Shown here: piece after piece, positions 34,620-45,691 of the stretch
How positions within the stretch are numbered: position 1 is the stretch's first letter
Layout of the letters: each line of letters opens with the position of its first letter
NCBI GenBank assembly: GCA_037176885.1
Contig: JAWWNJ010000107.1
Location: forward strand, 248,001-312,000
DNA: 64,000 nt
Direction: 5' to 3'
From: Favolaschia claudopus
Lineage: Eukaryota > Basidiomycota > Agaricomycetes > Agaricales > Mycenaceae
The notes under the pieces: generated by a model
Seen by the model: only the letters and a program-made list of their open reading frames with translations
What the model was told of the DNA's origin: nothing
Database searches by the model: none
Position numbers and translations under genes: made by a program

Positions 34620-35216
34620 GAAGGCTGTAGCACGAAGAATTCAGGATCTCGATGGCGTGTTTGTGCGAGGGAGAGTTGGCATTGTGTTTCTGTTGTCGGT
34701 TTCAGTCAAGGGTGCGAGACGAAGATACATGTACGCCTCACCAAGTCACACAATATATTCGCCTCCCCTGCGGAGAAACACACTTGACGACCGGGACGCT
34801 CGTTCCGTCAGCGCGCTTGAGGTGGAAACAATGATGAGGGGACGCCTCGAGAGCAAGAATACTCGCGTGGGCCATCCACGGCACACTCTGCGCGCTCGTA
34901 ACCAAAGAGCTTGAACGAGGACCTGAGTGGCGGACTTGCTCGGAATGTTTGCGGCATGCAGCTCCGCCCGCATTGCCCAAGCAAAAGAATGCGCAAACGT
35001 AAAGCGTCGCCTACGCCACACAAGGCAGATCGCGGACACCTCGGAAGAGTTCGTGAATGCAGGTGAAGGGTTGACGCTCACAACGGCTGGCTATGAACGT
35101 ATATGAACCCCGACAAGAGATTTCCGCTCGTCAACGGCAATCTCCATCTCCAAGTTTTCGCTCTCTTCGCCGACAGAAAGCTGCTCGTTAGTCTTTGAGG
35201 AACAGTGGATGATGCC
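34620..35216 (-). pseudogene. relic of the nuclease-like half of a CR-type gene (G)
   Basis: Several minus-strand pieces in different frames line up, in the right order, with exons 5-6 of B. They are HHPLF (about 35200), MEIAVDERKSLVG (about 35115-35150; B has MKEIAFDEPMPVVG), FTFAHSFAWAM (about 34980-35010), LVTSAQSVPWMAHA (about 34850-34890; B has LVTSAYSVEEVVAWMEHA), DGTSVPVVKCVS (about 34770-34806) and, after a possible intron, KHAIEILNSS (about 34635-34665; B has KRAIEILNPP). Stops and frame changes separate the pieces, so it is non-functional. A charged open frame below 34545 may be the tail. Confidence 0.75.
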
Positions 35217-35699
35217 GGCCAGTGCTATGAAGCGAGCATACGAGACAACACTCCCCAGCTGAATCGACGCCAGTATGTGGTGAGTCGTTCAATGATAAGA
35301 GACTCTGGCCGAGAAATGCAGTCGACGTACCGCACGCAACGGTATGATAATGTGCGCAGATTATCCGAGGAAGCTAACTTTCGATATAGTCAACGCGGTC
35401 CGAGGCAGAGAAGAGATGACGAAGAGCCCACCTTGCACTGGTATAAACCCGCGCGCGTTAAAGGAACGCGTCAACGTAGGCATGCGACAGAAAGCGGCGC
35501 GGTGGCTGGTGGTGTCTGAGCCGAGAGACCGACTACGAGACGTCCGACGCACCTGGGTCATGGAAAATGTGTTTGCAGGAAATTCCAGAGTGTCCTCACA
35601 ATGAGAGACAAGGCAAGTAGTAGAAGCTCTTCAAATTGCAAGCATCAAGAACATTTAGTGCGCTTGAATATGAACGAGTGTTCGGGCTTTGTTTAGGGC

Positions 35700-36438
35700 T
35701 GTTTAGGGTGCATTCTACGGCGGGTCGACGACGACAGCCCGGAAGCAAGTAGAACAGGACATCTCGACGAGATGTTCCATCGTCGAGGGCACCGAGGTCA
35801 TCGTTTGGTGGGAGTCCATCGACGCGTGGTGCTGGTGGAAGTGTTGGCACAGCATCAGCAACGCGACGGTCATACGGTTCGCTCTTGTTGCCCACTTATA
35901 CGTCGAATACAAAACCTTGATAGAGCGGGTGACGACGCGACTACTTCTCAGTTTCGTTCCTCGTCCAACGTGTTCCCGGCACCCCGCGACCTCTGTCGAG
36001 TTCTGCGTCTCGCCGCCCTCCTCCGCCCTCATCCCACTCTCCAGCGTGATGGAATATTCGTTGATACAGCTCTTAACCGCTTCCTAGGTCGGGATTCGAA
36101 GCTTGCTGACCTTCAGATGGCCGAGGTTTCGCGACTGCCCACAAGGCATCAACATAAACAGGCCTTAAACTTGCTCCAAACCAAAAACATTGCTCACGAA
36201 TATCCACTATGGGCTGGTATTTACCCTCTTCACGACACCGACTCAACAACTCGAAGAATTCGTGGCTCTGGAATTCATTCTCCCGGATATCGCCCCAATT
36301 TCGGTACCAAATCCTATCCTCAATCTCAGAGATGTCGCCCAGGTAAGCGACCACCAGGTCCTTCCTTTGCCATAGGTTCCCCAGGCTGTTGAGCTTTTCG
36401 GTTATTTGAGCGTCGCGATCGGCGGCGGAAAGAGCCAT
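35700..36438 (-). CDS. hypothetical gene, two or more exons
   Basis: I do not recognise it. An open frame starts at ATG 36438 with a charged, helical-looking N-terminus (MALSAADRDAQ, then a region rich in W, R, D and E up to KYQPI). It may splice to a second open stretch that contains VLYSTYKWATRANRMTV and ends at about 35715. The reverse strand is also open over much of the region, so the strand and exon choice are uncertain. Confidence 0.3.
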
Positions 36439-36524
36439 CTCGTGCCTCGATCACTAGAGAAACGTCAATATTTGGCCTTCCTGGTCGTTTTCCCAACTCT
36501 CTCCCACCCGCTCAATCACCTATA

Positions 36525-36632
36525 CTCTAAAACTAGTATTACTAGATCAATCGGACGACGCAACCTGTACGCCCCTCCTCTGTGAGACACTACAAGCGCG
36601 CGAGAAACAGTCAATGCCCCTAAGTCTCGTCT
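36525..36632 (-). pseudogene. short relic of the 3' end of the secreted-protein gene at 38.3 kb
   Basis: The plus strand reads gatcaatcggacgacgc, then cctcctctgtgagacactac and gcgagaaacagtcaatgcccc. In the same order, 38270-38425 has gatcgatcggacgg...acgacgcgacgtg, cctcctcctgtgagacacta and gcgagaaacaacgcccc. The intron that separates the last two exons in the intact gene is mostly missing here. It is about 100 bp only. Confidence 0.5.
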
Positions 36633-36701
36633 CCCAAAGCACTCTGCATCTCAAGCCGTGCACTCTACGATCACGACTCCGAGAAGAGTCAATAATCTGC
36701 T

Positions 36702-37542
36702 ATGGCTGCGAATGAATCCGGTGCGTCCCACCGTTTGTCCTCCGTCGATTCCACGCTGACCTATCCAAGCTTTCCTCTACTCAGAAGACGAACTGAACGA
36801 GCTTGGCGTCCTGGATGAAGGCGAGTCTCGTTATCTACGTCCCGAGCCGAGTGACTTGTTCGCTCGCCGTCTACCACCCGCAGCGTCTATGCCGTTCTGA
36901 CCATATTCCACCTAGGCGCGCCCCAGCTAGCCAAGAGAGCTCTTGACCTCATGAGGAGGCGTCCGGATTTGCTCGGCCGGTCGTTTCACTCTCATTCCCG
37001 CTCACTTTTGGCTTACCATTTCCCGTCCAGCCCCGAACAAATGGGCGCTCCAGTGCGTTATGGCTCTCTCCGTCGAAAAAAGGGCACCTGCCTTCTACAA
37101 CAAGGGCGACTACTCAGAGCTCATCTATCGTTCCCCCTCCACCAATCCCACCGCTCAATCCCAGCACATCGTCAACAGCAACTCCATCTACACCGCAGAC
37201 GACACCCGCCTCGGCAAGATCTGGCCTACCGTCCTCGACGACATCCGCCTCGTCGTCAAGGCCGCCGTCCCCAACTATTCGTGCATAGACGCGTGCCGCC
37301 ATGGTCCCCCCAACCCTGACTTCACCTTCAGCTCCAACCTTGACTTTGACTCTGATGGAAAGAGAGACGGTGGAGACGGTGGAGGCCCCGCCGTCGTCTG
37401 GGTCGGCGTCCCGCGCGGCTCTGTGTCTGTCGACACGGCGCACGACGTCTCTCAGACCATCCTCGACCTTCTCCTCAAGCACGGGGTCGACGACACCGTT
37501 GTAGAATGGCGTGAAGCTGTCGTGTCCAGGCTCTCTGGCTAG
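36702..37542 (+). CDS. hypothetical protein, four exons
   Basis: The exon chain 36702-36720, 36770-36820, 36916-36960 and 37031-37542 gives 208 codons plus stop. The protein begins MAANESAFLYSEDELNELG, continues PNKWALQCVMALSVEKRAPA and SNSIYTADDTRLGKIWPTVL, and ends with a segment containing VWVGVPRGSVSVDTAHDV. No domain or signal peptide is recognised. Intron 2 would use a GC donor (GAAG|GCGAGT), which fits the usual consensus for such sites. The summed length is a multiple of three, which supports the model. It lies divergent to the weak minus-strand gene model at 35.7-36.4 kb. Confidence 0.5.
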
Positions 37543-38277
37543 TGTTCGGTCCAGGTTCAAGGGCACTTTGCCCTGAATGCTGAAGGCTGAATGCCCCGCA
37601 TCGCGTTCGGTTCATCTCTCCAATCCCAAAGAATTACATATATACAAAATAACTACTATGTACACGAACGAATTAACTCTCCGCGCATAACTTACATACA
37701 ACCACCCCCATCCCCATTGACATCTCTCTCCCTCCTCCCCCCCGCAACTAATACTACACTACCAAATCGTCCAAATATTCTGCATACAATACGTAGTATG
37801 TACAAAAAACAGCATCGAAAAATAATCAGCTACAAGTTTGAACTGCCGGGATACAAAGCTTTCTATGGAGAGTTCTACGTTGACGGTGAGGAGGACGACG
37901 GTGCCGTCGATCGTGATGTCTGTAGTCCGTCAATGAACGATTCGAGGCGAGGAGGCGGCGGACATACTGTGATTAATTCTGCAGGAAGAATTTAGAGTTT
38001 AGATTTTAGGAAGGGGAAGGCAGGGGAGAGCGCACCCTAACTTTCCGCGAGTCATAAGGTCGTAAATGGGTCGTGCAGTCGTGATGTAGCGGACACCCTT
38101 GTACGAGGTGGTCCGCCGAGTCGCTTGGTTTACAAGAAGGTCGCGGCCTGCAATGCATCAAGGGATCATCAGGATACTTCGACCATGCAACGCGAAACGG
38201 AGAGAGGCGCACCGATATTATAGCCGTCCCGCGATATAGTGTGATGCCAGAAGAGATTCTACATACGAAACCAATTA
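37543..38277. other. intergenic; convergent 3' ends
   Basis: AT-rich stretch downstream of the 36.7 kb gene and the secreted-protein gene. It holds short open frames only; nothing is supported. Confidence 0.45.
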
Positions 38278-39239
38278 TTATTTGATCGATCGGACGGACG
38301 ACGCGACGTGTATGAAGTTTGAACGAACCTCCTCCTGTGAGACACTACAAAGCAACAGATATGAATATCGTACGGCGCGACATGTGCATGAATCGGACAG
38401 ACGTACGCGAGAAACAACGCCCCTGAATTGGCTTCTGGCCCGTCCTGGCGGTATACACTATCGCATTCGCATTCGGTGAGTATCCATCAAAGCTGAGGGC
38501 GCTGGAATTGATGTACCGGAAATGGTTCCCGCCTACCGATAGCATTTCAACGAGTGCGGGCGGCGCGGGAGGCAGCACGTACCTATGAAAGTCTCCAGGC
38601 ATGTACCGAGGGCGGCGGAGCCGTAGCTTTCCCGGAGTACCATCTGTAGAAAGAAGTCCGAGTTAGATGGGAGGCTGAGCGAGTAGGTAGAGCAAACGCG
38701 CCATCTCGTGGACCCATCCGTTTCCGTCGCCGAGGTTGGCAGGTTGTGGCGAGCCTGAGTGTTTCATTGAGTGTCGGCGAGGATACGACACGTAAGACTT
38801 ACCGTAGTGGAGTCCAAAGCACTCCCTGGCACTGAATGCCCGTATCCGAAGTTAGCCCGTACTCAGGCCATGTCTAGGAAAGAAGAAGACGCACAATCCC
38901 AAAGAATTCGCGAAATTGAGGAATCCCGGAGTCGTCAAGACGGATGGGGCGCTGAGACCAGATATAATGACCTGCGTGGGAGCGGTTCCAAAATTACGAG
39001 TGCACACACACAGGATGTTGGTGGACCACGTACATTGAGAGGCTCCCCACCGCGACGAGTGACTGGCGGATCTTAGTGAGCACGCTTGGACGACGCAGAG
39101 CACTGGAAGCACACACACCATTGTTGAGCATCCGACCGCCCAGGATGCGGGGATCATAGAACTCGTGGCGCCTAGGGGCGCCAAAGGCAGGAAGGACGAG
39201 GAGGGCGGCGCAGACGAGCCAGTAGAAAACGGGGAGCAT
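38278..39239 (-). CDS. small secreted protein of an uncharacterised basidiomycete family, about seven exons
   Basis: Start ATG 39239; signal peptide MLPVFYWLVCAALLVLPAFG. Splicing short exons gives RRGGEPLNVIISGLSAPSVL, TPGFLNFANSLGFARECFGL, HYG joined to SPQPANLGDGNGW, LRESYGSAALGTCLETFIGG, NHFR joined to VYRQDGPEANSGALFLA, and VSQEEV to a stop at 38278-38280. Exon 1 is 39239-39119, exon 2 39071-39034 and exon 3 38971-38895. I associate the GEPLNVIISG, ECFGLH, NLGDGNGW and GGNHFR blocks with a widespread agaricomycete secreted family of unknown function; that is from memory. Exons are tiny (some under 40 bp), so automatic gene finders could easily miss the gene. Confidence 0.82.
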
Positions 39240-41779
39240 CGCGCATGGAGGAAGGAAGGAAGAAACGCGGCTGACTGGCTGCTGGCTTGAGGAACGGGCC
39301 AATTGTCCGAGGCTGAGTATAATATATTCGAGACGGAGTTTGTAGTCAGCGGGAGTTTGATGATGGTCGTAAGTGGGTGAGTATAGCGGGCCAACGTGTC
39401 CGAGAAGAACGCGTTCAGAGACCGCAGCGTTTGAAGCGGGATTCTCAAGTTCTTGTCGAAACTAGCGTTCCACTGCGTTCGTGACCATGGTGGATGGCAG
39501 AGAACGCCTCGATTTGATATTGGTGCGAGTTTTCCTGATTTGCATGACGCAGTGGTCAAGGCGCGTTGCCAAGACTTGATATTCTATCCTTTCCGGTGTA
39601 GTTCCTGAGAATATGAGTTAATAAGGCCGTCTGAGTCGTAAGGGCCGACCGAGATGGAGGGTTTCGGATCTTAATAGAACAGATAGATACCGTTCTATGA
39701 ATTATCGTAGGTTTTCAGCGCTACTGCCGGTTGGATTCATCTGGAGGGTTGACTTATCGCCAACGTGGGCAGCCAGAACGTGTCGGCGCGCACATCCGTC
39801 GTCACTGTTGGGAGAGAAGGCTGATAACCGCACCATCACCTTTCAATCCAAGCCTTGACAAATATCGCGTCAACGGACCGGGACGATCATGACGACGTTG
39901 AGCCTTAGAGATGCTCCCACGCGATGTCGGCGACGGACTCCTGCGTGCCGCAAGTAGCCTCCAAATTTCAATTCGTCGTCGCGGCCTCTGCGACTCGAAT
40001 CAACTGGAGAATGCTTGTAACGACCAGGCTCTTCTATGTCGCGACACATCTCAAGCTTGCCACGCTATGAGTGATGCGGCCCTTGCTTTTTGCGCGTAAC
40101 GTCGGGAGGAATGCTCTTAATTCGGAGCGGGCGCGGGATCTCTTGCACGCTAAGGGCCATGATCGATGTGTTGGGACGTGGAAAGGAGATGCGTGGAGAT
40201 GAGGCGGACAGAGGGAATCGGCGGACGTTAACATATGATTTGATGACGACGAGCGCCAGGCGCGCGGACGTGGGCAGGCGGGTACGGCTCCGGTATTGCG
40301 ACGCGCAGCTCGGGCGGGAGAAACAGCGCGCTTGGTCATGAGTTCCATCGAGTATCCGAGGTGACGGCGGAAGGAGTAGGGGCGGCGGCGGACGGTAAGA
40401 ACTTGGGGTTTGATCAGGCAGGCTCTTTAACGGCTGGGGGGAGTTTATTCATTCATATGCATGAGAACGCAAGTCCTGACGGGGACCTCGATTCTTCTAA
40501 CGCGTCGTAGAGTGCAGGTGCAGTAGTGGGCCTTGCAGCGTGTGAAGGAAGAATGAAACAGTATAATTTCTACTCAGTACGTGTGCCAAGAATACGTCTT
40601 GCACGATTGTGGAAGTTGTCCCCGGTCTTGGGTAGACCCGTCGTCTCGTAAGTACAGAGAAAGTAGCGCTAGGTATCCAAGTCTTAGCGTGAAACTGAAG
40701 ATTCAACGCATTCACGTACCTCCCCTTCGACGATGTATCGACACGAGTATCTGATACATTCTTCCAATCATCCTCAGTGTAGGTTGCGAGTTTGCCTTGA
40801 TTGTTTCCTGAGATTTCGCGATCACTTTGTTGGCTTGTCGTGTCAGAGCGGACCAGCAAGAGCGCGACGTTCCGGAACCACAGCAGACATGAGCCATTTA
40901 GCGAAAAAAATACTGGAATTGTGGATTACTGAGGGTGTTGTATGACTGCGCGCAGGTTAAAAAGAGATTGAGTAGGTCGACGGCGAATGATTCAATCTGC
41001 TTCTCGGCATTCCATGTAATTGAATGACAGGAAACGCGCCAACCATTGAATCGAAGACTCTCGCGGTCATGCAAAGCAATGGAACGTGACGGCGCCATGG
41101 ATGGAGCAGTTGGAAAGGGTTGGGTGGGCGAAAAAGATCGCAGAGATAGCAGACTAGGCAATGGGGACAGCGGACCCGGAGAACCTAGATGTGGATACTA
41201 GGGAGACGGGGGGAATGGATGGGGACGTAAAGGTTGGAAGTTGAGACGAGGACTCGGATGCCTGGGGTTCGCGGAGTTGGTAAGCAAACGTTTGGCTCTA
41301 GAGCAAGCGGTCGCTGAGGAGCCAAGGCGTCGTCACATTTTGCTGTCAATTACAGAGTCTTTGCGAGGGCTTTACAAGACCTAAGTAGCATGGGTTCTCA
41401 TTGACAATACTGTCAGCAATCTCCTCTGTCGAAGCTGTCTCCACACAGTATTTTCCAGTGGGTCTTGTTGGGTGAGTACATTGCGCCGGTCTCGAGGAAC
41501 AGCTCCCAGAATAGGTTTCTACCCCCCGTAAAGGAAAATCTGGATGATTGTTGACGATACAGCGAGAAAGTAAGACAAACAGTGGAAGTTGAAACAGAAC
41601 GGTGAGGAAGGACGCGTCGTAGTAGACGCGACGACGAAAGGCCATCCATGATCGAAAGCAAAGTGTGGGAAATCCCACGCTGTCTCACCCAATGCACGTT
41701 CCTTGCACGTTCCACGCCGCGTTGTCACAACGTCCAAGTCGCCCACAGTATTCTGAATTCACCCAATTTGAATTTCACC
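39240..41779. other. 2.5 kb without a supportable gene
   Basis: Open frames on both strands (for example minus-strand 40497-40859 and 41413-41715) have no recognised motif or convincing start. The last ~100 bp should contain the promoter of gene F, including GTGGGAAATCCCAC at about 41667-41680, which is nearly palindromic. Confidence 0.4.
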
Positions 41780-44700
41780 ATGTCCTTTGCGGCTGCGAAG
41801 TTGAAGGCAGGGCTTGAGATGCTCCGCAAGATTACAGACCTCGAAAATGTGCAAGAAGCCTCCCGCGCTCTGGCGATACTTGTCACCGTCTATGTTGATG
41901 AACCCGACCCTCCGTTGGATCCACGGTATCAGGCTACAACGGACTGCCTGGCACTGCTTAAACGCGAACCAGAATTACACGAACTTCTGAAGCGAGCCCA
42001 TGTCGATGGGTCCTACGACATAGTTAGACATTCCGGTACACAACATAAATCGTCTCACTATTCAACGAGTAATGGATAATCAAATTAGCTTTCATTCGAA
42101 AACCAGACCCAATATTTCCTGACAGTGCCCAACGCTATCTAGAAGAACTCATGGCTCCAGTCAAAGAGTTTATCACCACCGCCAACCCAATGATGAATTG
42201 GAAGTCCGAACTTGCAGGCACCGACTCGACGATAGACACCCACCTGGAGTCTCTGCACTTATCAGGTCAAAATATGCTGCCCTTATTGATTCTTCAAGAT
42301 CTGGGCTCCTTCACCCATGACCCCATACTATCCTCGCGCGTTGACAATTTGTTTGTACGCGGGAAGAACACGTACGTCGCCAAAACTCTGCATGCTGTTC
42401 CGAAATCGAAAATTCGGACTTAGGGTATTGGTTAACACTTCTGGTTCAGGAAAGACTCGCCTGGCATTTGAGGGCCTGTGTCATAGTTGGGGCCTCTATT
42501 TTACAGTAAAGAGTCCTTGGGTGCAAGACTTGGGATCCCCGGATATCGACGCCATGATCCAGACGCTCGAACGGAGATTGAAGGAGGTCTCTCCGCGCCT
42601 TCCGGCTTCGCAACAGCTGGAGAAAAATCACGCCGTTGCGGAGCGGTACATCTCACGTACCCTTCTTGCTCGTCTTCTCGTCTTTCGCCTGTTTTTGCAA
42701 ATTGCGAAGGAACATGGATTAACAGAGGATCTTCGGATGAGATGGTTGATGCTTCAGCTCTTTCCTTGCACCGGGACTGACATCTTCGAGATGTTGGCAC
42801 TGCACTTAGGTGATTTCGACCCTGAACAGAAAATAGCAAACACGCTCGTCAGCATCCGAGAGTTACTCGGGATGGGGGATGAATTCCATTTGTTTCTTGT
42901 TCTAGACGAAGGCCAGGTGACGGCTGCAAAATTTGACAAAGCTTTCGACGTCGAACCGGGCAAGTACCCCCTCTTACGCAAAATTATCGACACATGGGAG
43001 AAGCATTTTCAAGATTATTCGATGTCATGCGTGATTGCTGGCACCAACGTCCCCAAGCGAATTTTCGAAGCCCCGAAGTACGCCGATCGAGTGCGATGGA
43101 CATCGGATACAGGCTCATTCGACGATCCGGTGCGTCATGAACGTTATTTGCGTCGTTTCCTGCCTCCTTCTCTACTGGAAACAGAATCTGGGACGGCGTT
43201 TCTTCGACGTGCATTGGCATGGACTCGAGGCAGGTCTGTAAAACTGCCTCTCTGTGTGGGGTTACTGAAATGTTATACAGGCATCGCTACACCGCATCTC
43301 TGATAACACAGATGCTCATGTGGTATTTTCAATGGCCACATACGGTGCTTGATAACTACATCGAAAAGATGACCCATTTCCGCCCCACCGACGGCAAGAA
43401 ATGGGCCGAAATCGAAAAGCACCAGGATTGCGTGGTGCCTCGGAATGCCAGCTCGTTGAACTTTCGTAGCCACTCGTACTCTTCCTTGGGATACATCGAC
43501 GGTACGTCGCAAATTTCTCCGTTTTAGGCGTCCGCCGACTTGAACCACAGTCCGTTTTTCCCTCCGCGATGTTATATATCATTATGCCGCTACGAATCAA
43601 CCAGGACCTCTTTCCACGCGCGACATGATTGGGATCGTGTCTTCCAATTTTGGGCGGTTTGTGGATGAAGGAATGGAGGACATTGCGTTTGACGAGCCCA
43701 TATCCCTTGTCGGCGCCACGGTTTGGATGACCGAGATGCCAGCTGAAGAGTTGAGGGAACGTGGCATGCCCTTCGACAACTATCTTCTGTGCCTCCGGCA
43801 AAGCCCACCATCTTCGTCGAAGGCCTTCGCTGCGTGTCTGTCCTTCTATTTCTCCCGCGCATTCGCCTCCAATCCGACGCTCTCTGAAATCTTCACTTTT
43901 GCTGACCCCGTTCCGGCGTGGGCCACGCAGTCTGCAGAACTCGTCGAGCTGCATGGTCGACCGGGTGAATTGCGGTACTCTGTTGCTTCGAGCGACAATC
44001 CTACCGGTGTTCTCGCCACGATTGCTTCGAGCTTGGACAACATGGTGTCTTGGCTCGAGCATTCAAATCCCGATCGTACACCATTTTGTGTACCTCAAAA
44101 TGCAGCATCTCCGGATTTGATTTTCTACCTGAAACTACAAGACGGTTCATACGTTTCGATCGTCATGCGAGTTTCTGCAGGCAACGGCGATGACGAGGAT
44201 CTTTTGGCGGATCTTGAGGAGCCTCAGCTTTTTTGCGACGATGTGAGGAGATCATGATTCCTTTGCGCATTGGACTCACGATGGGTTTACAGGAACACGG
44301 TGCAGATTCTCCTGCTCGCAAGCGCGCGGTTGAGCTCTTGAACGCTCCTATATCCTCAGAAGACGTAGATGTATCCGAGAATACGACCAGCGGTAGTCGC
44401 AATATGACGACTCCCAGGGTACTTCGTATCATCACCGCCTTCAAGAAACAGATCAACTCCGAAACCTTTATGTCGACAAAAGACGCCCCACCATATTCTC
44501 ACGCCGTCTTGTCCAGGGAGATGTTCGAGCATCTTACAGCTACGCGTGTCGCCCGAGACGTTCGTGCAAACGGTCGCGCGGAATATTTTAAAAAGAAAAC
44601 ATGATTCGTCGGTCGAGGAGGGATATGTGGATGTGGATGACACGGAAGAGGAAAGGGGGAAGCAGCGGTGGCGGAAATCCGTGCCAGTCGAATCGGGGGC

Positions 44701-45145
44701 AGAGTACGATGCGAAACGGCGTCCGGAGTCGAAAAAGACATCGAGATCTGGAAGCAAAAGGGCTCGCACTGCCCAGCCGGAGGAAGCTGGTTCAGAGACA
44801 CGACCTCGAGGCAAAAGAGCTCGAGTTTCTGGGTCGAAGAAGGTCATAGATGTGGAAGAGGAGGCTGGTATCGCTTCGGAACCCGCTCAAGAGCACCCAG
44901 ACGTTACCGAGGGGGGATCGAAGAAGACAGGAGGTTCTCGAGGCAAGAAGGCTCCAGCTTTCGGGTCGAAGAAGATTGTAAATGCGGAGGAGATAGAAGA
45001 CGACGAAGAGAAAGGGGAGTATGAAGGTGCAGCCGTCGGGAAGATCAGGGCGGGAGGCGCACGCGGTGAGAGGTCTCGCAAGATCAAAGTAGCCAACTTG
45101 AAGGCGGAGGCCTCCGAGGCACCACAGCCTATCACCTCGCTTTAG
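41780..45145 (+). pseudogene. CR-type P-loop NTPase gene F (type II) with a one-base insertion in the last exon
   Basis: Exons: 41780-42035, 42089-42371, 42424-43233, 43281-43501, 43551-44242, 44293-45145. Header PPLDPRY and LGSFTHDPILSSRV; NTPase VLVNTSGSGKTRL, FLVLDEGQ, CVIAGTNVPK and RWTSDTGSFDDPV; nuclease-like PDLIFYLKLQDGS with M-R-V in place of the Q-x-K. The summed coding length is one base over a multiple of three. Comparison with A and D places an extra base at about 44541-44547, between FEHLTA and SPETFVQTVARNILKRK. The frame after it is again clearly homologous (RPRGKRA, GSRGKKA repeats). The end is also shorter: it stops at QPITSL and lacks the M-x-LRS-x-TRR end of A-D. A truncated protein with intact NTPase could still be made. 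Confidence 0.82.
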
Positions 45146-45170
45146 CTAGGTCCCACACCGTCACTACTTA

Positions 45171-45559
45171 GGGCCTGATCGGGTGCCTCCGATTCTCGGC
45201 CGAAAACTTTCCAGAACCTGAAAGAAGTGGTCCTGTTGTGCCCTTTCTGGACATCATTCGTCACTAAACTATGCTATATAGAGTAATTTGTACCGATTTT
45301 CGAATTCTATGGAGCGAGAGTGGCCAAAAAATTACAAGTGCAAAAGATGTATACATTCTGCAGTTGAACCAGAATATTCCGATCGCAAGTTCAGAATGTT
45401 CAATCTGATTTGCTCTCTCGACATTTCACCACTCTTCGACCGGAAAGTATCTTTTTGGCCATAAACTAAACCTTCTATGGGAATTTAGAGACGCAATTGG
45501 GTGGGAAAGCTCGGGGTCCAAAATTCTGGAACCAGATTCGGAGGCACCCGATCAGGCCC
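45171..45559. mobile_element. Harbinger/Tourist-like MITE (389 bp)
   Basis: The terminal inverted repeats start GGGCCTGATCGGGTGCCTCC at the left and are mirrored at the right end; they match over about 26 bp with one mismatch. The flanking direct repeat is TTA (45168-45170 and 45560-45562), the 3 bp target preferred by PIF/Harbinger elements. The interior is AT-rich and without coding potential. It sits 25 bp past the stop codon of gene F. Confidence 0.82.
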
Positions 45560-45653
45560 TTAACCCTGCCATCTGCTGATTGCAAATATGTCCAAATACA
45601 CAGATAAGATTGTGGCTGTGACTTAGAGCATCAGACTTAGGTGACCTTTAACT

Positions 45654-45691
45654 CTGGCTTATGTACTATGTCTGTGGTTACGGTGAATTAA
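45654..45691 (+). repeat. isolated fragment of the 2309 bp repeat unit
   Basis: The 38 bases from CTGGCTTATGTACTATGTC to the AATTAA end match positions 47407 onward inside the repeat unit. Here they are joined directly to the unit start at 45692. This is what an internally deleted preceding unit would leave. Confidence 0.7.

Noticed and set aside
38852..39559. 235-codon minus-strand frame over the secreted-protein gene
   Set aside because: The spliced chain in other frames gives a signal peptide and a series of family motifs. The long frame reads through its introns.
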